The translations under genes and the position numbers were made by a program. Shown piece by piece: positions 34,869 through 42,486 of a DNA stretch of 64,000 nt. Position 1 is the first letter of the stretch. Every line of letters starts with the position of its first letter. The notes under the pieces were generated by a model that saw only the letters and a list, made by a program, of their open reading frames with translations, ran no database searches and was not told the DNA's origin. Source of the DNA: Spirosoma luteum DSM 19990 (GTDB taxonomy: Bacteria; Bacteroidota; Bacteroidia; Cytophagales; Spirosomataceae); contig NZ_KB893245.1 of NCBI RefSeq assembly GCF_000374065.1, positions 868,001-932,000 on the forward strand. The letters run 5' to 3'.

Positions 34869-35995
34869 CGGGGATCGACGTGAACGCGGGTGGTGGATTG
34901 AATTTCGTTGGCATCGTAAACCGTTGCTTCGATATTGCCTTCGTAATTCTCAAGTCGTATCATGGTCCCGAATTCTAAATCCTGTTTTCCATTATTCAGT
35001 ACGGCGGAGAACGCTTCAATGCAATCGAGGCTATGGGTAGTAGCAAACACCTGAATGTTTAGCTTTTCGGCGAGGTAAAAGATGATCTCCCAGAGCTTTT
35101 CCTGCACGGAATAGTGTAATCCGTTTTCAAATTCGTCAATGAGCAGGTAACCACTGCTTTCACAGTTAACAGCGGCCAAGATGATAGAGAATACACGGCC
35201 TACCCCATCACCCATACTTGAAAGTGCCTGTCTTTGACCGTCACCCGTTCTGACGATTGGGCGGCCATCACCCACTAAACTAAATCTTTTTATACTTGGC
35301 TCTATAATCTGTAACGCCTTTAAAACATCATCTTCCGATTCCGTTAAGGCTACTTTATTCCAGAGTTCTGGTATTGTTTCAAGAGTCTGATTCTTAGCAT
35401 CAACAAACTGAAGGAAAACGGAAGAATTATCTTTTGCAAAGTAATGCTCGGAAAAAAGCAGTTCATCAGTCAGCGAAATTCTGTGCTGATAAATCCCCCC
35501 ATGTCTTGTCAATAGTATCTCTACACGGGACTCCCGCTTTTCGACTTGCTCCGAAGATGTAGCAATGACGTATTCATTATATTCGTTACCATTTTCGCCT
35601 GACCGACTCACTGCATAGCTGTTTACCAAAGCTATTCGCAAAATTTCATAAGCATCCTGGCCAGCTAATTCCCCTATGTAAATTCGCTTATCTTCCTGTT
35701 CATCGCTTATAAAAAAGTTCGTATTCCTATCAGTGAAAAGAGATTTTAAGGTGGTTAAGTTTGACTCTACAGAGCTATTTTGCTTCTCAAAATCAGGGTA
35801 AAATTCACCTCTCTTTCGAAGTAGCTTTCGAATCGTGGGAAGTTCATTTCCTTGTTCAGCGTGTATAGCTAATGCTTCCAGTACCGATGTTTTTCCCGTA
35901 TTGTTTTTCCCGACCAGCAAGTTCACCCGACCTAATTTTTCGATGGTCAGGTGGCGAAGATTGCGGTAGTTGCGTATTTCGAGTGAGCGTAACAT
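34865..35995 (-). CDS. AAA_15/OLD-like ATPase
   Basis: This 376-residue ABC/SMC-type ATPase starts LRSLEIRNYRNLRHLTIEKL and has Walker A GKNNTGKTS at residues 29-37. A signature-like SSMGDGVGRVFSI comes before Walker B YLLIDEFENGLH near residue 290, and FATTHSLDCIEAF holds the switch His. This is the RecF/OLD-like group (AAA_15/AAA_21) that works with TOPRIM nucleases. The DUF3226 partner overlaps its 3' end. The A+T-rich base composition compared with the flanking genes suggests acquisition by transfer. Confidence 0.88.
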   Translation of the reverse strand: MLRSLEIRNYRNLRHLTIEKLGRVNLLVGKNNTGKTSVLEALAIHAEQGNELPTIRKLLRKRGEFYPDFEKQNSSVESNLTTLKSLFTDRNTNFFISDEQEDKRIYIGELAGQDAYEILRIALVNSYAVSRSGENGNEYNEYVIATSSEQVEKRESRVEILLTRHGGIYQHRISLTDELLFSEHYFAKDNSSVFLQFVDAKNQTLETIPELWNKVALTESEDDVLKALQIIEPSIKRFSLVGDGRPIVRTGDGQRQALSSMGDGVGRVFSIILAAVNCESSGYLLIDEFENGLHYSVQEKLWEIIFYLAEKLNIQVFATTHSLDCIEAFSAVLNNGKQDLEFGTMIRLENYEGNIEATVYDANEIQSTTRVHVDPR

Positions 35996-36047
35996 GAAAG
36001 AGTGTGTTTATCGTATGCCAAAATACGAGTTTATACGGGCTTTAACC

Positions 36048-36086
36048 AAAACAGCCCGTTACCAGCTTATGGCAACGGGCTGTTTT
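36048..36086. terminator. Bidirectional rho-independent terminator
   Basis: AAAACAGCCCGTT (36048-36060) and its exact complement (36074-36086) form a 13-bp stem with A- and T-runs at the edges. It ends the DsrE/cytochrome transcript coming from the right. Confidence 0.88.
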
Positions 36087-36101
36087 TATGATTTGTAGAA
36101 C

Positions 36102-36557
36102 CTACGGGCGGATAACAGCCCAGCCGTCTTCCTGACGGATAATAAGTTCGCCGTTGGCGGTGGGGACGTAGCTGATGAAGGGGAATAACTCCTCCCGTTT
36201 GATTTTCCGCATCCGCATAGTGTTTTCGCACATGGCTAGAATAACACCCTGCTTTTGCAGATTTTGAAGTTGTTGTTCATACTGAGGCTTGTCTTTGCGG
36301 TACAGTATGTTTGCCCCACCATACACGACCAGCTCCATGTCCAGTTTTCCTTTCAGGCGTGGGTCGTTCAGGGCGTTCTGGATGTTGGCCAGGGCGTGAC
36401 TGATAACGGATGTGTCGGCCGTGTTCAACTGGTATACCGCCCGGTAGCGCGACTTGGTAGCTTCGGCCCCGTGGAAGGCACCGGTCTCACTGGTTTGCGC
36501 CATGGCCGGAGCGATAGCCAGTAACACGAGCGCGAACAGGTAGGTTAGTTTTTTCAT
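36102..36557 (-). CDS. Exported DsrE-family protein
   Basis: This 151-residue protein has a signal peptide (MKKLTYLFALVLLAIAPAMA) and a DsrE-like fold: YRAVYQLNTADTSVISHALA, then LDMELVVYGGANILYRK and LQKQGVILAMCENTMRMRK. One Cys (in AMCENTM) sits where sulfur-carrying DsrE proteins hold their reactive residue. It lies 24 bases after a TsdA-like cytochrome gene on the same strand, hinting at a role in periplasmic sulfur chemistry. A terminator follows at 36048-36086. Confidence 0.85.
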   Translation of the reverse strand: MKKLTYLFALVLLAIAPAMAQTSETGAFHGAEATKSRYRAVYQLNTADTSVISHALANIQNALNDPRLKGKLDMELVVYGGANILYRKDKPQYEQQLQNLQKQGVILAMCENTMRMRKIKREELFPFISYVPTANGELIIRQEDGWAVIRP

Positions 36558-36581
36558 GGTTGCTTTATTTTTCAGGTGAAG

Positions 36582-37502
36582 TTACTGTTTCTTTCGGGCA
36601 TCGGCAATGGGCTGAAACGGGCCAAACTTATGCTGCTGTTCCGGGAAGGCATCGGCATAGGGGCCGGTGGGGAAATCAATTGGTTTGCTGGCTACGTTAG
36701 GCCAGTCATGGCTTTGGTCTTTGTGGGGGCGGGGCATGGAGTTAATGAAGGCTCCTACATCCCAGGCTTCCTCGTCGGTTAATTGCGGATTAGCGTACGA
36801 ACTCCCAAAAGGCATGTTGTTTTTAACATACCCGGCAAAGCTGGATAAGCGGTACAGGCCCGCTCCATCATTATAACTGTTTGGCCCCCACATGGGTGGA
36901 TAAACGTATTCCGATGCTCCGGCCACTTTCGTTCCTTCGCCTTTTACGCCGTGGCAAACCTTACATTTGGCCACATATATCTGTCGGCCTTTGGTGGAAT
37001 CAGCGGCACGGTCCAGGTAGGCTACTTTTACCAGACCTACCCCCTCGGGCCGTTGCCCTTTGGCCACATCTGTACCAAGCCACCGCATATACGCTACCAT
37101 CGCCTGCATTTCCCGGCTCGCACTGTCGGGTGCTTTGCCCCCCAAACTGCGTTCAAAGCAATCGGATATGCGTTTAATGACCGTTTCTACCGCCCCCGAC
37201 CGTTCGCGAAAACGGGGATAGGTGGAAAACACGGCGGAGTAATTATTGCCCAGAACTTTGGTACCCGCTTCAAGGTGGCAGTTCTGGCAGTTCATACCGT
37301 TGGACAAATGCTTCACCGAACCATTTGGCCCCAGGTACTTAGCCGTGTGAGCAACCAGGTCGCGCCCATACCGGATTTGTTTACCCAGTGCTCCGGCCGG
37401 AATTTGGCTGTCGGCAGGCGGTTTCCAGTAAGTTGGTGGTACCAGTGCGGCCAGCGTAACTACGCAGATAAGGCCACTAAGAATGATTAAATGCTTCATC
37501 AA
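36582..37502 (-). CDS. Dihaem cytochrome c, TsdA-like thiosulfate dehydrogenase
   Basis: This 306-residue protein has an N-terminal hydrophobic signal or anchor (LIILSGLICVVTLAALVPP) and two haem-binding motifs, CQNCH at residues 72-76 and CKVCH at 180-184. Cys115 in RISDCFERSLGG corresponds to the unusual Cys axial ligand of thiosulfate dehydrogenase TsdA, and GNNYSAVFSTYPRFRERSG is typical of that family. It likely interconverts thiosulfate and tetrathionate in the periplasm. The DsrE gene downstream supports a sulfur role. The direction of the reaction cannot be told from sequence. Confidence 0.82.
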   Translation of the reverse strand: MMKHLIILSGLICVVTLAALVPPTYWKPPADSQIPAGALGKQIRYGRDLVAHTAKYLGPNGSVKHLSNGMNCQNCHLEAGTKVLGNNYSAVFSTYPRFRERSGAVETVIKRISDCFERSLGGKAPDSASREMQAMVAYMRWLGTDVAKGQRPEGVGLVKVAYLDRAADSTKGRQIYVAKCKVCHGVKGEGTKVAGASEYVYPPMWGPNSYNDGAGLYRLSSFAGYVKNNMPFGSSYANPQLTDEEAWDVGAFINSMPRPHKDQSHDWPNVASKPIDFPTGPYADAFPEQQHKFGPFQPIADARKKQ

Positions 37503-37710
37503 CTGTAAATATAGCAGTGCTTATCAATTGCCGTGAGGTGAATGGTAGCCCCTGGCAAACAATTAATTTAACGGTTGATCTAAACGACTTTAACCCGTTA
37601 ACGAATGAATAGTCATTGAGACTATCTGGTGTTATAACTGTCGCATACAGGGGAAGGGAAAAAAGTAACTATAAAGCCATCTGCCAGTAATACGCTATCT
37701 GTTTTTTTAG

Positions 37711-38616
37711 TCAATACGTCTTGGTCATATCGGCGGGAATAGCCAGCACAAAATCGGCCAGATTCCGGTTCTCCCGGTCGGGCTTGTCGGTGTCGGGCAT
37801 TTCGACGGAGGAAAGGGTCAGGATTTTCAGATTGGGCCGCTGCTGGCGCAGATACCAGCTGATACCTTCAAAGTTTTTGGAGTGATAATCGCCGTTCAGA
37901 TGCAGGAAAGTTTGGCCCGGTTTCAGGTTTTGTAGAATAAAATAGGCCATCGTGGCGTCTTTAATGGCTTGGGCACGGGCAAAATTTGCCGTCATATCCG
38001 CGTTTGCAGTCGGATGTCCACTTTTCGTTGTCCCCGAAGCTCCATGTGCCGGCCCGCTCATCATTTCCATCATGGCTTTGTAGCCCGGCAAGGTCAGGTC
38101 AACGGTGAGCGGCAGGGGAGCCATCTGGCTTTTGGCCTTTGCCGAAACCGTATCAAGGGCCGATAATCCCTGCCGCGAAACCAGACGGGCGTACTGGCGT
38201 GGCACGTTGGTGGCAATGAACGGAATACGTTGCTCGCGGGCAAAGTCCGTAATGGGTTTATAGTCGGTCTCGTAATTGGTCCAGAGCCGGGCCTGCGCAG
38301 CCAGTTCCTGTGCCGTTGTTTGCCCCTGCACGTAATTGCTTAGGGCTGTCTGGGTATCCGTCTCAAACATTTCGGCCCCCAGTACCAGATTTCCCTTTTT
38401 CTGGTACTGTAAATCTTTGGTCAGCTGGAGTTCGAGCCAGTGGCAAATGGGATTATTATGCAGTTCTCCAAACAAAACGACATCCGCATCGGCTGCCTGG
38501 CGAAGCAGTTTTGCGTAGGTAGTCGCTTTAAGCGTAGGCGTATAGAGTTGATAAGCCGGTTTGTCGGAGCGAAAGGCAACAAGCAGTAAACTAAACAGAA
38601 GCAGCGTATGACGCAT
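37711..38616 (-). CDS. ChaN-family haem-binding protein
   Basis: This 301-residue protein has a signal peptide (MRHTLLLFSLLLVAFRS) and the Cofac_haem_bdg/ChaN domain: DVVLFGELHNNPICHWLE, LVLGAEMFETDTQTALSNY and FIATNVPRQYARLVS. ChaN proteins bind haem and belong to the Tiki/EreA-like fold. No lipobox Cys is visible, so here it is probably soluble periplasmic rather than a lipoprotein. The gene is monocistronic and divergent from the histidine kinase gene. Confidence 0.85.
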   Translation of the reverse strand: MRHTLLLFSLLLVAFRSDKPAYQLYTPTLKATTYAKLLRQAADADVVLFGELHNNPICHWLELQLTKDLQYQKKGNLVLGAEMFETDTQTALSNYVQGQTTAQELAAQARLWTNYETDYKPITDFAREQRIPFIATNVPRQYARLVSRQGLSALDTVSAKAKSQMAPLPLTVDLTLPGYKAMMEMMSGPAHGASGTTKSGHPTANADMTANFARAQAIKDATMAYFILQNLKPGQTFLHLNGDYHSKNFEGISWYLRQQRPNLKILTLSSVEMPDTDKPDRENRNLADFVLAIPADMTKTY

Positions 38617-38780
38617 AGCAGAGAAAATACGTTTTAGTAAGTTAACGTCTTTTTGGTAACTAATCGCGCTTACAAATCGTTACGCATCAGGCTCTCCAAT
38701 CAGTATACTTTGCTGCATTACACTACTCTTTCACTCGATGGAGGAGCCAGGTTTTTACCCATTTTTATATTCCTTCCGGC

Positions 38781-40193
38781 ATGAATCTGTTAAAAACCCT
38801 CCACCAGTTTCCCCTCTTTGACCAGGTACCCGACGAGCAACTTCAGTGGTTTATTGACCGGGCCGAGGTTGTCTCCTTGCCCGAAGAGACCGTCATTAAC
38901 AAACCCGGCTCACCAGCCGATTACCTGATAGTGCTGCTCGACGGTCGTATTCGGATTGATGCCGGAACGGGTGGGGCCGGGGATGAGTTGCTGTCTTTTG
39001 AACCACATTCGGTGCTGGGTGTGCTGCCTTTTTCGCGCATGAAAACCAATGTAAACTGGGTAATAACCAGCTCACCAGTGCAGATGCTGCAACTGCACCG
39101 TACCCACCTGCCCGACCTGATTCATACGTGCTATGAACTGACCGAAAGCCTGGTGCATCAGATGACTACGCGGGTTCGGGACTTTACTAAACTGACCCAG
39201 CAAAATGAGAAATTAGCGTCGTTGGGTCGGTTGTCGGCGGGGTTGGCGCACGAACTGAACAACCCGGTGGCCGCCGTTGTGCGCTCGGCCGATACGCTTA
39301 GAACCCACATGCGGGCTACACCGGAAGCGTTCAAGACCATTATGCACCTCAGCCTGACCGACGAGCAGGTCGATTCAGTGAATACCGTATTCTTTAAAAA
39401 AGTAGACCAGCAGTCGGGCGCAGACCCGGCACAGCGTCTATCACTTCTGGAACGGAGTAGTCTGGAGGATGAAGTAGCCGACTGGCTCGACGATCATGGC
39501 GTTGATGATACCATGGACCTGGTTGGGCCACTGATTGACTACGGTTTTACGGTGGATGACCTGGACTGGATTCTGGAAAAAATTGGCGATGAGAATCTGG
39601 CCGGTGTAATTAACTGGCTGGTTAACAATTTGGTGACCGAAAAGCTGGTATTCGACATCAGCGAGGCATCCAAACGTATTTCTATCCTGACCGACTCCAT
39701 CAAAAACTACACGCATATGGACCGGGGTGGGGGTAAAGAAACGGTTAAACTGGCCGACGGTATTAACAATACCCTCACGCTGCTGAATCACAAAGTAAAA
39801 AGTAAACATATTACCGTGACGGTAGCCTTAGCGCCCAACCTGCCCGCCATTTGTGGCTGGCCTGGTGAATTGAATCAGGTCTGGACAAACCTGATTGATA
39901 ATGCCATCGATGCCATGCCCGACGGAGGCTCCCTCGCCATTGACAGTCAGCTTGATGAACGGCCCGACGGGTCGGCGTTTGTGCTGACCAAAGTAATCGA
40001 CAACGGGTCTGGCATTTCGGCCGATATCACCGATAAAATATTCGAGCCTTTTTTTACGACAAAGGAAATCGGCAAAGGCACCGGACTCGGACTGGACATT
40101 GTGCAGGGTATCATAAAGCATCACAACGGTTCCATAAAAGTAAAATCAGAACCGGGTCGCACCGAGTTCAGCGTATGCCTGCCCACTCAATGA
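38781..40193 (+). CDS. Histidine kinase with N-terminal cyclic-nucleotide-type domain
   Basis: This 470-residue soluble kinase starts with a CAP_ED/cNMP-binding-like domain (FPLFDQVPDEQLQWFIDRAE, then LIVLLDGRIRI) over residues 8-125. A HisKA region with the phosphorylated His in LSAGLAHELNNPVAAV follows, then an insertion of about 130 residues, then HATPase_c with the N box IDNAIDAMPDGG, ITDKIFEPFFTTK and GTGLGLDIVQGI. There is no membrane segment, so it senses an internal cue. It is followed by a receiver-domain fusion protein that is its probable target. The stop codon lies inside an octamer repeat. Confidence 0.93.
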   Translation: MNLLKTLHQFPLFDQVPDEQLQWFIDRAEVVSLPEETVINKPGSPADYLIVLLDGRIRIDAGTGGAGDELLSFEPHSVLGVLPFSRMKTNVNWVITSSPVQMLQLHRTHLPDLIHTCYELTESLVHQMTTRVRDFTKLTQQNEKLASLGRLSAGLAHELNNPVAAVVRSADTLRTHMRATPEAFKTIMHLSLTDEQVDSVNTVFFKKVDQQSGADPAQRLSLLERSSLEDEVADWLDDHGVDDTMDLVGPLIDYGFTVDDLDWILEKIGDENLAGVINWLVNNLVTEKLVFDISEASKRISILTDSIKNYTHMDRGGGKETVKLADGINNTLTLLNHKVKSKHITVTVALAPNLPAICGWPGELNQVWTNLIDNAIDAMPDGGSLAIDSQLDERPDGSAFVLTKVIDNGSGISADITDKIFEPFFTTKEIGKGTGLGLDIVQGIIKHHNGSIKVKSEPGRTEFSVCLPTQ

Positions 40194-40284
40194 GTGAATG
40201 AGCGAAAGGGTGCCAGAGCGAAAAAAAACGCCTGATACTCTTTCGCTCATCTACCCATTCGCTCATTCAATCTTTCGCTCTTTA
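40189..40284. repeat. Octamer-repeat inverted repeat between kinase and receiver genes
   Basis: Octamers of the AAnGAGyG family run from 40189 to 40220 (AATGAGTG, AATGAGCG, AAAGGGTG, CCAGAGCG), and their complements from 40239 to 40284. The arms pair imperfectly (about 24 of 29). The first unit includes the stop codon of the kinase gene. The hairpin may attenuate transcription into the next gene. Confidence 0.8.
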
Positions 40285-40292
40285 TAAAAGTT

Positions 40293-41954
40293 ATGCGTCT
40301 TCCTATCATTTTTGCCATTGACGACGACCCGCAGGTATTGCAGGCTATTCAGCATGATTTACGGCAGCAGTACCGCAAAAAATACCGTATCCTTTGCACC
40401 AGTTCGTCCCAGGAAGCCCTCGATTCGTTGCCTGAGCTAAAAAAGAAAGGCGAAGTTGTGGCCCTGTTCCTGTCGGACCAGAAGATGCCCGTTATGACGG
40501 GTGTCGAATTCCTGTCGAAGGCGCGTAAACTGTTCCCCGATGCCAAACGGGCCTTGCTGACGGCCTATTCCGACATCGACGCGGCCATACGGGCCATTAA
40601 TGAGGTACAACTGGATTACTACATCGCCAAGCCCTGGGACCCACCCGAAGAAAAACTGTACCCGGTGCTGGAAGACCTCCTTGCCGATTGGCAGGCGAAC
40701 TACCGGCCCGATTTTGATGGGTTAAAGCTGATCGGCTATCAGTTTTCCCCCCGGTCTCACGAGTTGAAAGATTTTCTGGCGGGTAACCTGTTCCCGTATC
40801 AGTGGCTCGATATAGAAACGAACCCACGGGCGCAGGAGCTGCTTGATTTGCACGGAAAGAGCCAGAGCGATTTACCCGCCGTTGTTTTTGACGATGGAAC
40901 GCTTTTGACTCAGCCCAGCCTGAGTGAAGTAGGCGAGAAACTGGGACTACAACCCAAAGCGTCTCTGGGGCTTTATGACCTGGCCATTATTGGCGCTGGT
41001 CCTGCCGGACTGGCAGCCGCTGTTTACGGGGGTTCAGAAGGGCTGAGAACGATTCTGGTCGATAAAAGAGCCCCCGGTGGGCAGGCAGGTACTAGCTCCC
41101 GCATCGAAAATTACCTCGGTTTCCCCAATGGCCTGAGCGGGTCCGACCTGACCCGGCGGGCCATTACCCAGGCACAACGGTTTGGCGTAGAGTTTCTGGC
41201 TCCGCAGGAGGTCGTTTCTATCAAGTCGCAGGGGCAGTATAAGCACATAAAAATGTCGGACGACACGGAAGTTGTAGCGCGGGCTATTGTGCTGAGCACC
41301 GGGGTATCGTACCACAAACTGGAAAACGAAAGCCTCGATAAATACACCGGAGCGGGCGTTTATTACGGCGCAGCTACTACCGAAGCTGTCGCCTTTAAAG
41401 GGAAGACTGTGTACATCGTGGGCGGGGGGAACTCGGCTGGTCAGGGAGCTATGTACCTGTCCCGTACGGCGGCCCAAGTGTTTATCTGCGTCCGGCGGCC
41501 GGACTTGTCCGAAACAATGTCGCAATACCTCATCGACCAGATTGACAAAACACCCAATATAACGGTGGTGGGCTGTACCGAAGTGGTAGAGGGGCTGGGC
41601 AATAATGAGCTGGAGTGCCTGGTGCTGGAAGATATGGATACAAAAGAGCACCGGACAGTGGAAGCCGCCGGACTGTTTATTTTTATTGGGACGAAACCCT
41701 TCACCGACTGGATAGAGATGGATATCCTGAAAGACCCGAAAGGCTTTATCGCTACGGGCCGGGATATGGCGAAGTTTGCCGAGTTCAGAAGCGTCTGGAA
41801 ACTGGGGCGGGAACCCTACCTGCTGGAAACCTGTAGCCCCGGTATTTTTGCCGCTGGCGATGTTCGGGCGGGTGCCATGAATCGGGTAGCATCGGCCGTA
41901 GGCGAAGGAGCCATGGCCGTAAGCTTCGTCCATAAATACCTGGCCGAAAACTAA
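40293..41954 (+). CDS. Receiver domain fused to a thioredoxin-reductase-like flavoprotein without CxxC
   Basis: This 553-residue protein has three parts. A response-regulator receiver domain (1-130) carries acidic Asp10-12 and the phospho-acceptor Asp62 in FLSDQKMP. A glutaredoxin-like segment (about 145-225) has SPRSHELKDFL where a redox Cys would stand. The rest is a thioredoxin-reductase fold with FAD motif IIGAGPAGLAAAVYG and NADP motif IVGGGNSAGQGA. The CATC-type redox centre just before the NADP motif is replaced by YYGAATTEAV, so it cannot reduce thioredoxin in the usual way. It probably forms a phosphorylation-controlled NAD(P)H flavoprotein working with the upstream kinase. Confidence 0.9.
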   Translation: MRLPIIFAIDDDPQVLQAIQHDLRQQYRKKYRILCTSSSQEALDSLPELKKKGEVVALFLSDQKMPVMTGVEFLSKARKLFPDAKRALLTAYSDIDAAIRAINEVQLDYYIAKPWDPPEEKLYPVLEDLLADWQANYRPDFDGLKLIGYQFSPRSHELKDFLAGNLFPYQWLDIETNPRAQELLDLHGKSQSDLPAVVFDDGTLLTQPSLSEVGEKLGLQPKASLGLYDLAIIGAGPAGLAAAVYGGSEGLRTILVDKRAPGGQAGTSSRIENYLGFPNGLSGSDLTRRAITQAQRFGVEFLAPQEVVSIKSQGQYKHIKMSDDTEVVARAIVLSTGVSYHKLENESLDKYTGAGVYYGAATTEAVAFKGKTVYIVGGGNSAGQGAMYLSRTAAQVFICVRRPDLSETMSQYLIDQIDKTPNITVVGCTEVVEGLGNNELECLVLEDMDTKEHRTVEAAGLFIFIGTKPFTDWIEMDILKDPKGFIATGRDMAKFAEFRSVWKLGREPYLLETCSPGIFAAGDVRAGAMNRVASAVGEGAMAVSFVHKYLAEN

Positions 41955-41976
41955 GAGGTGTAGGATGGTCAAAATA

Positions 41977-42007
41977 CCCAGCCCCTCCACAGTAGGGAGG
42001 GGCTGGG
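41977..42007. terminator. GC-rich hairpin, terminator-like
   Basis: CCCAGCCCCTCC (41977-41988) and its exact complement (41996-42007) around a 7-base loop. No T-tract follows, so it is at most a weak terminator or an RNA-stability element between the flavoprotein and zinc-finger genes. Confidence 0.6.
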
Positions 42008-42068
42008 GTGTACGTCATCAATCGATACTCCCTTTACCCCCTATATCATACATCATATAGCCAAAACT

Positions 42069-42341
42069 ATGCTTAAACAAACCACCTGCAACCACTTATC
42101 AGCCATCACCAATATCCGTCCGGCCACTGAATACGTTTGCGACGAATGCGTAAAAACGGGCGATACTTGGGTGCACCTGCGTACCTGCCAGACGTGCGGA
42201 ACGACGCTTTGTTGCAATTCTTCCCCCAACCAGCACGCTACGAAGCATTTTTTAGCCAGTCATCACCCGGTAGTCATCTCCGCCGAGCCGGGTGAACGGT
42301 GGCTCTGGTGTTACGCTGATGAACAAATGGCCGCATATTAA
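42069..42341 (+). CDS. UBP-type zinc finger protein
   Basis: This 90-residue protein is essentially one UBP-type zinc finger: TTCNHL at the start, VCDECVKTGDTWVHLRTC, CQTCGTTLCCNSSPNQHATK and HFLASHHPVVIS with a final WLWCY. In eukaryotes this fold binds the ubiquitin C-terminus; bacterial copies are often beside REC or thioredoxin-reductase-like genes and their ligand is unknown. It follows the kinase and flavoprotein genes on the same strand, which suggests one functional unit. The remaining 145 bases before egtB hold another inverted repeat. Confidence 0.85.
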   Translation: MLKQTTCNHLSAITNIRPATEYVCDECVKTGDTWVHLRTCQTCGTTLCCNSSPNQHATKHFLASHHPVVISAEPGERWLWCYADEQMAAY

Positions 42342-42367
42342 AACAAGGTGGTTGAGTTTACTGTTTT

Positions 42368-42482
42368 TGGTTTACGGTTTACGCTGGAGTGGTAGCGCGA
42401 AACGAACATAGCCTAAAGCCCCACAGGAACGCTCCAGTCTGCTACCCGGCCCGGCATGTACTGAATACCATAAACCGTGAAC
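42368..42482. repeat. Inverted-repeat region with AAACCGTGAAC motif
   Basis: The left edge reads GGTTTACGGTTTA and the right edge TAAACCGTGAACC, an imperfect mirror (12 of 13 paired). Inside are GCTGGAG, GGTAGC, GCTCCAG and GCTACC segments that can pair. The right edge shares the 11-mer AAACCGTGAAC with the repeat at 17518-17581. It lies directly before the egtB start. Confidence 0.55.
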
Positions 42483-42486
42483 CATT

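Noticed and set aside
40152-40166. Further copy of the 16-nt transposase insert (CCGGGTCGC)
   Set aside because: Only nine bases match, and they encode the conserved SEPGRTEF motif of the kinase in frame, so this is chance similarity.
41034-41990. 318-codon minus-strand frame opposite the receiver-flavoprotein gene
   Set aside because: It is a shadow of a gene with clear FAD and NADP motifs and resembles no protein family.
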